Of a stretch of 64,000 nucleotides of DNA, positions 63,010 to 64,000 are shown piece after piece. Source of the stretch: Chionis minor (taxonomy: Eukaryota; Chordata; Aves; Charadriiformes; Chionididae); the NCBI GenBank assembly GCA_013398295.1, contig VZSF01002935.1, positions 248,001-312,000 of the forward strand, read 5' to 3'. The translations under genes were made by a program, and so were the position numbers. Within the stretch, counting starts at the first letter, position 1; each line of letters opens with the position of its first letter. The notes beneath the pieces are model-generated. The model had not been told where the DNA came from, searched no databases, and worked only from the letters and a program-made list of their open reading frames with translations.

Positions 63010-63310
63010 TAATGCAAGCCCTGCGTGCCACACACAGGCAGTGGGTGAAGCTGGGTCAAAAGTTAACTGTAAATCAGGCCCTTATTTTGCTTAGTTTCAG
63101 CCCACTCTCACAGAATAACAGTTTTTGCATTGGCACGAAAGCTGGGCTGGTGGCCACCAGTACGTGGAGTGAAAGTGGCATTCATAAGGGCTGGGCTCCT
63201 GGCCGGGAAAGGCTGCTGTGGTGCCGCGGCCGGCGGCTGCGAGGGAAACTCTGCCTCCTCTGCCAGGATGCACCGGGCTGGAAACGAAACCTGACATCTA
63301 GAGCCGTTCT
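63010..63310. other. GC/CpG-rich patch
   Basis: GC-rich with the highest CpG cluster of the window, GCCGCGGCCGGCGGCTGCG at 63223-63241. It could be the edge of a CpG island or a GC-rich exon. Frames on both strands are open but not recognised, and no promoter element is evident. Confidence 0.4.
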
Positions 63311-63489
63311 GCAACTATTTGCTCTTGAAGTGTTGTTTTTGGTTGGGTGTTGTGTTTTTTTTTGGTTTTGTTTTTTTTTTGTTTTTTGTAAAGATGTGAC
63401 AGATGTCTTGTTTTTAGAGAGCTGCCACCAATACTGACTGGAAAACATCCAGATGTTTTCAGGGCGAGGATTTTTCCAGGAGTTAGCTC

Positions 63490-63762
63490 TCATCTTTTTT
63501 GCAACAGCAAGTCCCCAGGTGCAGCTGTGCCTGGAGCACTGATTCCTGATGACGGCGGTGAGAAAGACTCTTTCTGCAGGGCTTTCTCAGCCTGTGAGAG
63601 TCTGCTGAAAAGCCTGGCTTTCCTGGCATCCCTTTGCTGAGGTGGAGTCCAAGCTGGTTTAGCTCTTGCAGGATCAGATCCAGAGGCTTCTATGCCATTA
63701 ACTTCAAAGCACTGCAGCATATGTTCGGTTAGTTCATCCAAAAGAAATGCAGTTTGTGTGCT
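63490..63762 (-). other. open segment, weak candidate exon
   Basis: The minus strand is open for about 90 codons from an AG at 63764-63763 to a stop at 63490-63492. The peptide has a likely helix (FLLDELTEHMLQ) and a basic, Ala-rich stretch (RDARKARLFSRLSQAEKAL). Its upstream part lies inside the repeat shared with 56172-56298, and that copy has a stop in the matching frame. This argues against a conserved coding exon. No convincing donor was seen. Confidence 0.15.
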
Positions 63763-63860
63763 CTGAGGCTACTCCATAATGTGAACCGGAGTGCAGTTAA
63801 GTGGGCACCACCAAAAGATTCGCTTCAGAGACGTGCATTCCTGACCTGAAGTAAACCACC
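63727..63860. repeat. unclassified interspersed repeat, copy B
   Basis: Partner of the segment at 56172-56298, in the same orientation and 7.5 kb away. The shared blocks are listed under copy A. The copies differ by many substitutions and a few indels, so the duplication is not recent. Confidence 0.7.
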
Positions 63861-64000
63861 CTTCAGAATATCTCTAAGGCTATTAGGAAGATTAACTTTC
63901 TATATTTAGGCCATGTTGAGTACCCCATCTGTGCCTCAGTTTGGCTTATTTGTGCTTTGAACGTCTTGAGCTTTCCAATATGGCCTAAAAATTCTTAAAT

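Noticed and set aside
63490..63762. Minus-strand open segment as a firm coding exon
   Set aside because: Its upstream part is a repeat also found at 56172-56298, and the matching frame there hits a stop. Kept only as a low-confidence entry.
1..64000. Endogenous retrovirus or LTR elements
   Set aside because: No paired LTRs, primer-binding site, polypurine tract or gag/pol/env motifs were seen. All reverse-transcriptase sequence found is CR1-type.
1..64000. Bacterial-type systems (operons, CRISPR arrays, mobile islands)
   Set aside because: Composition, CR1 content and lack of dense coding show a vertebrate genome. No regularly spaced direct repeats were seen.

Overview
This window reads as vertebrate nuclear DNA, most likely from a bird. 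It is AT-rich, has no dense open reading frames and no operon-like layout. Its recognisable content is mostly CR1 non-LTR retrotransposons, several of which end in the ATTCTATG-type 3' repeat typical of avian CR1. The species cannot be told from the sequence. A single N sits beside a long T-run at 35166.

Layout: 1-2166 is AT-rich spacer. A 5'-truncated but long CR1 (2206-4383) carries a decayed reverse-transcriptase gene. 4383-14179 is spacer with candidate exon-like segments at 5326-5615 (minus) and 9759-10013 (plus). CR1 fragments of different ages follow at 14180-14285, 14762-15405, 18957-19284, 19563-20125 and 20974-21525, and a further young-looking copy lies at 27615-28113. From 28.1 to 61.6 kb no CR1 is clear apart from a possible ancient piece at 56700-57175. 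That stretch holds simple repeats, a small GC-rich island (34780-35000), a 19-bp tandem repeat (54063-54117) and several exon-like segments. The right end holds a CR1 (61648-62026), two GC-rich patches (62200-62560 and 63010-63310) and the second copy of an unclassified repeat also present at 56172-56298.

No complete protein-coding gene, rRNA, tRNA, CRISPR array or provirus was recognised. The window fits a gene desert or a very long intron. The most useful leads are a handful of splice-bounded open segments. The best is 51121-51348 on the minus strand, 228 bp and symmetric in phase 1-1. None is proven, and most cannot be joined to each other in phase. I see no convincing new biological system here.
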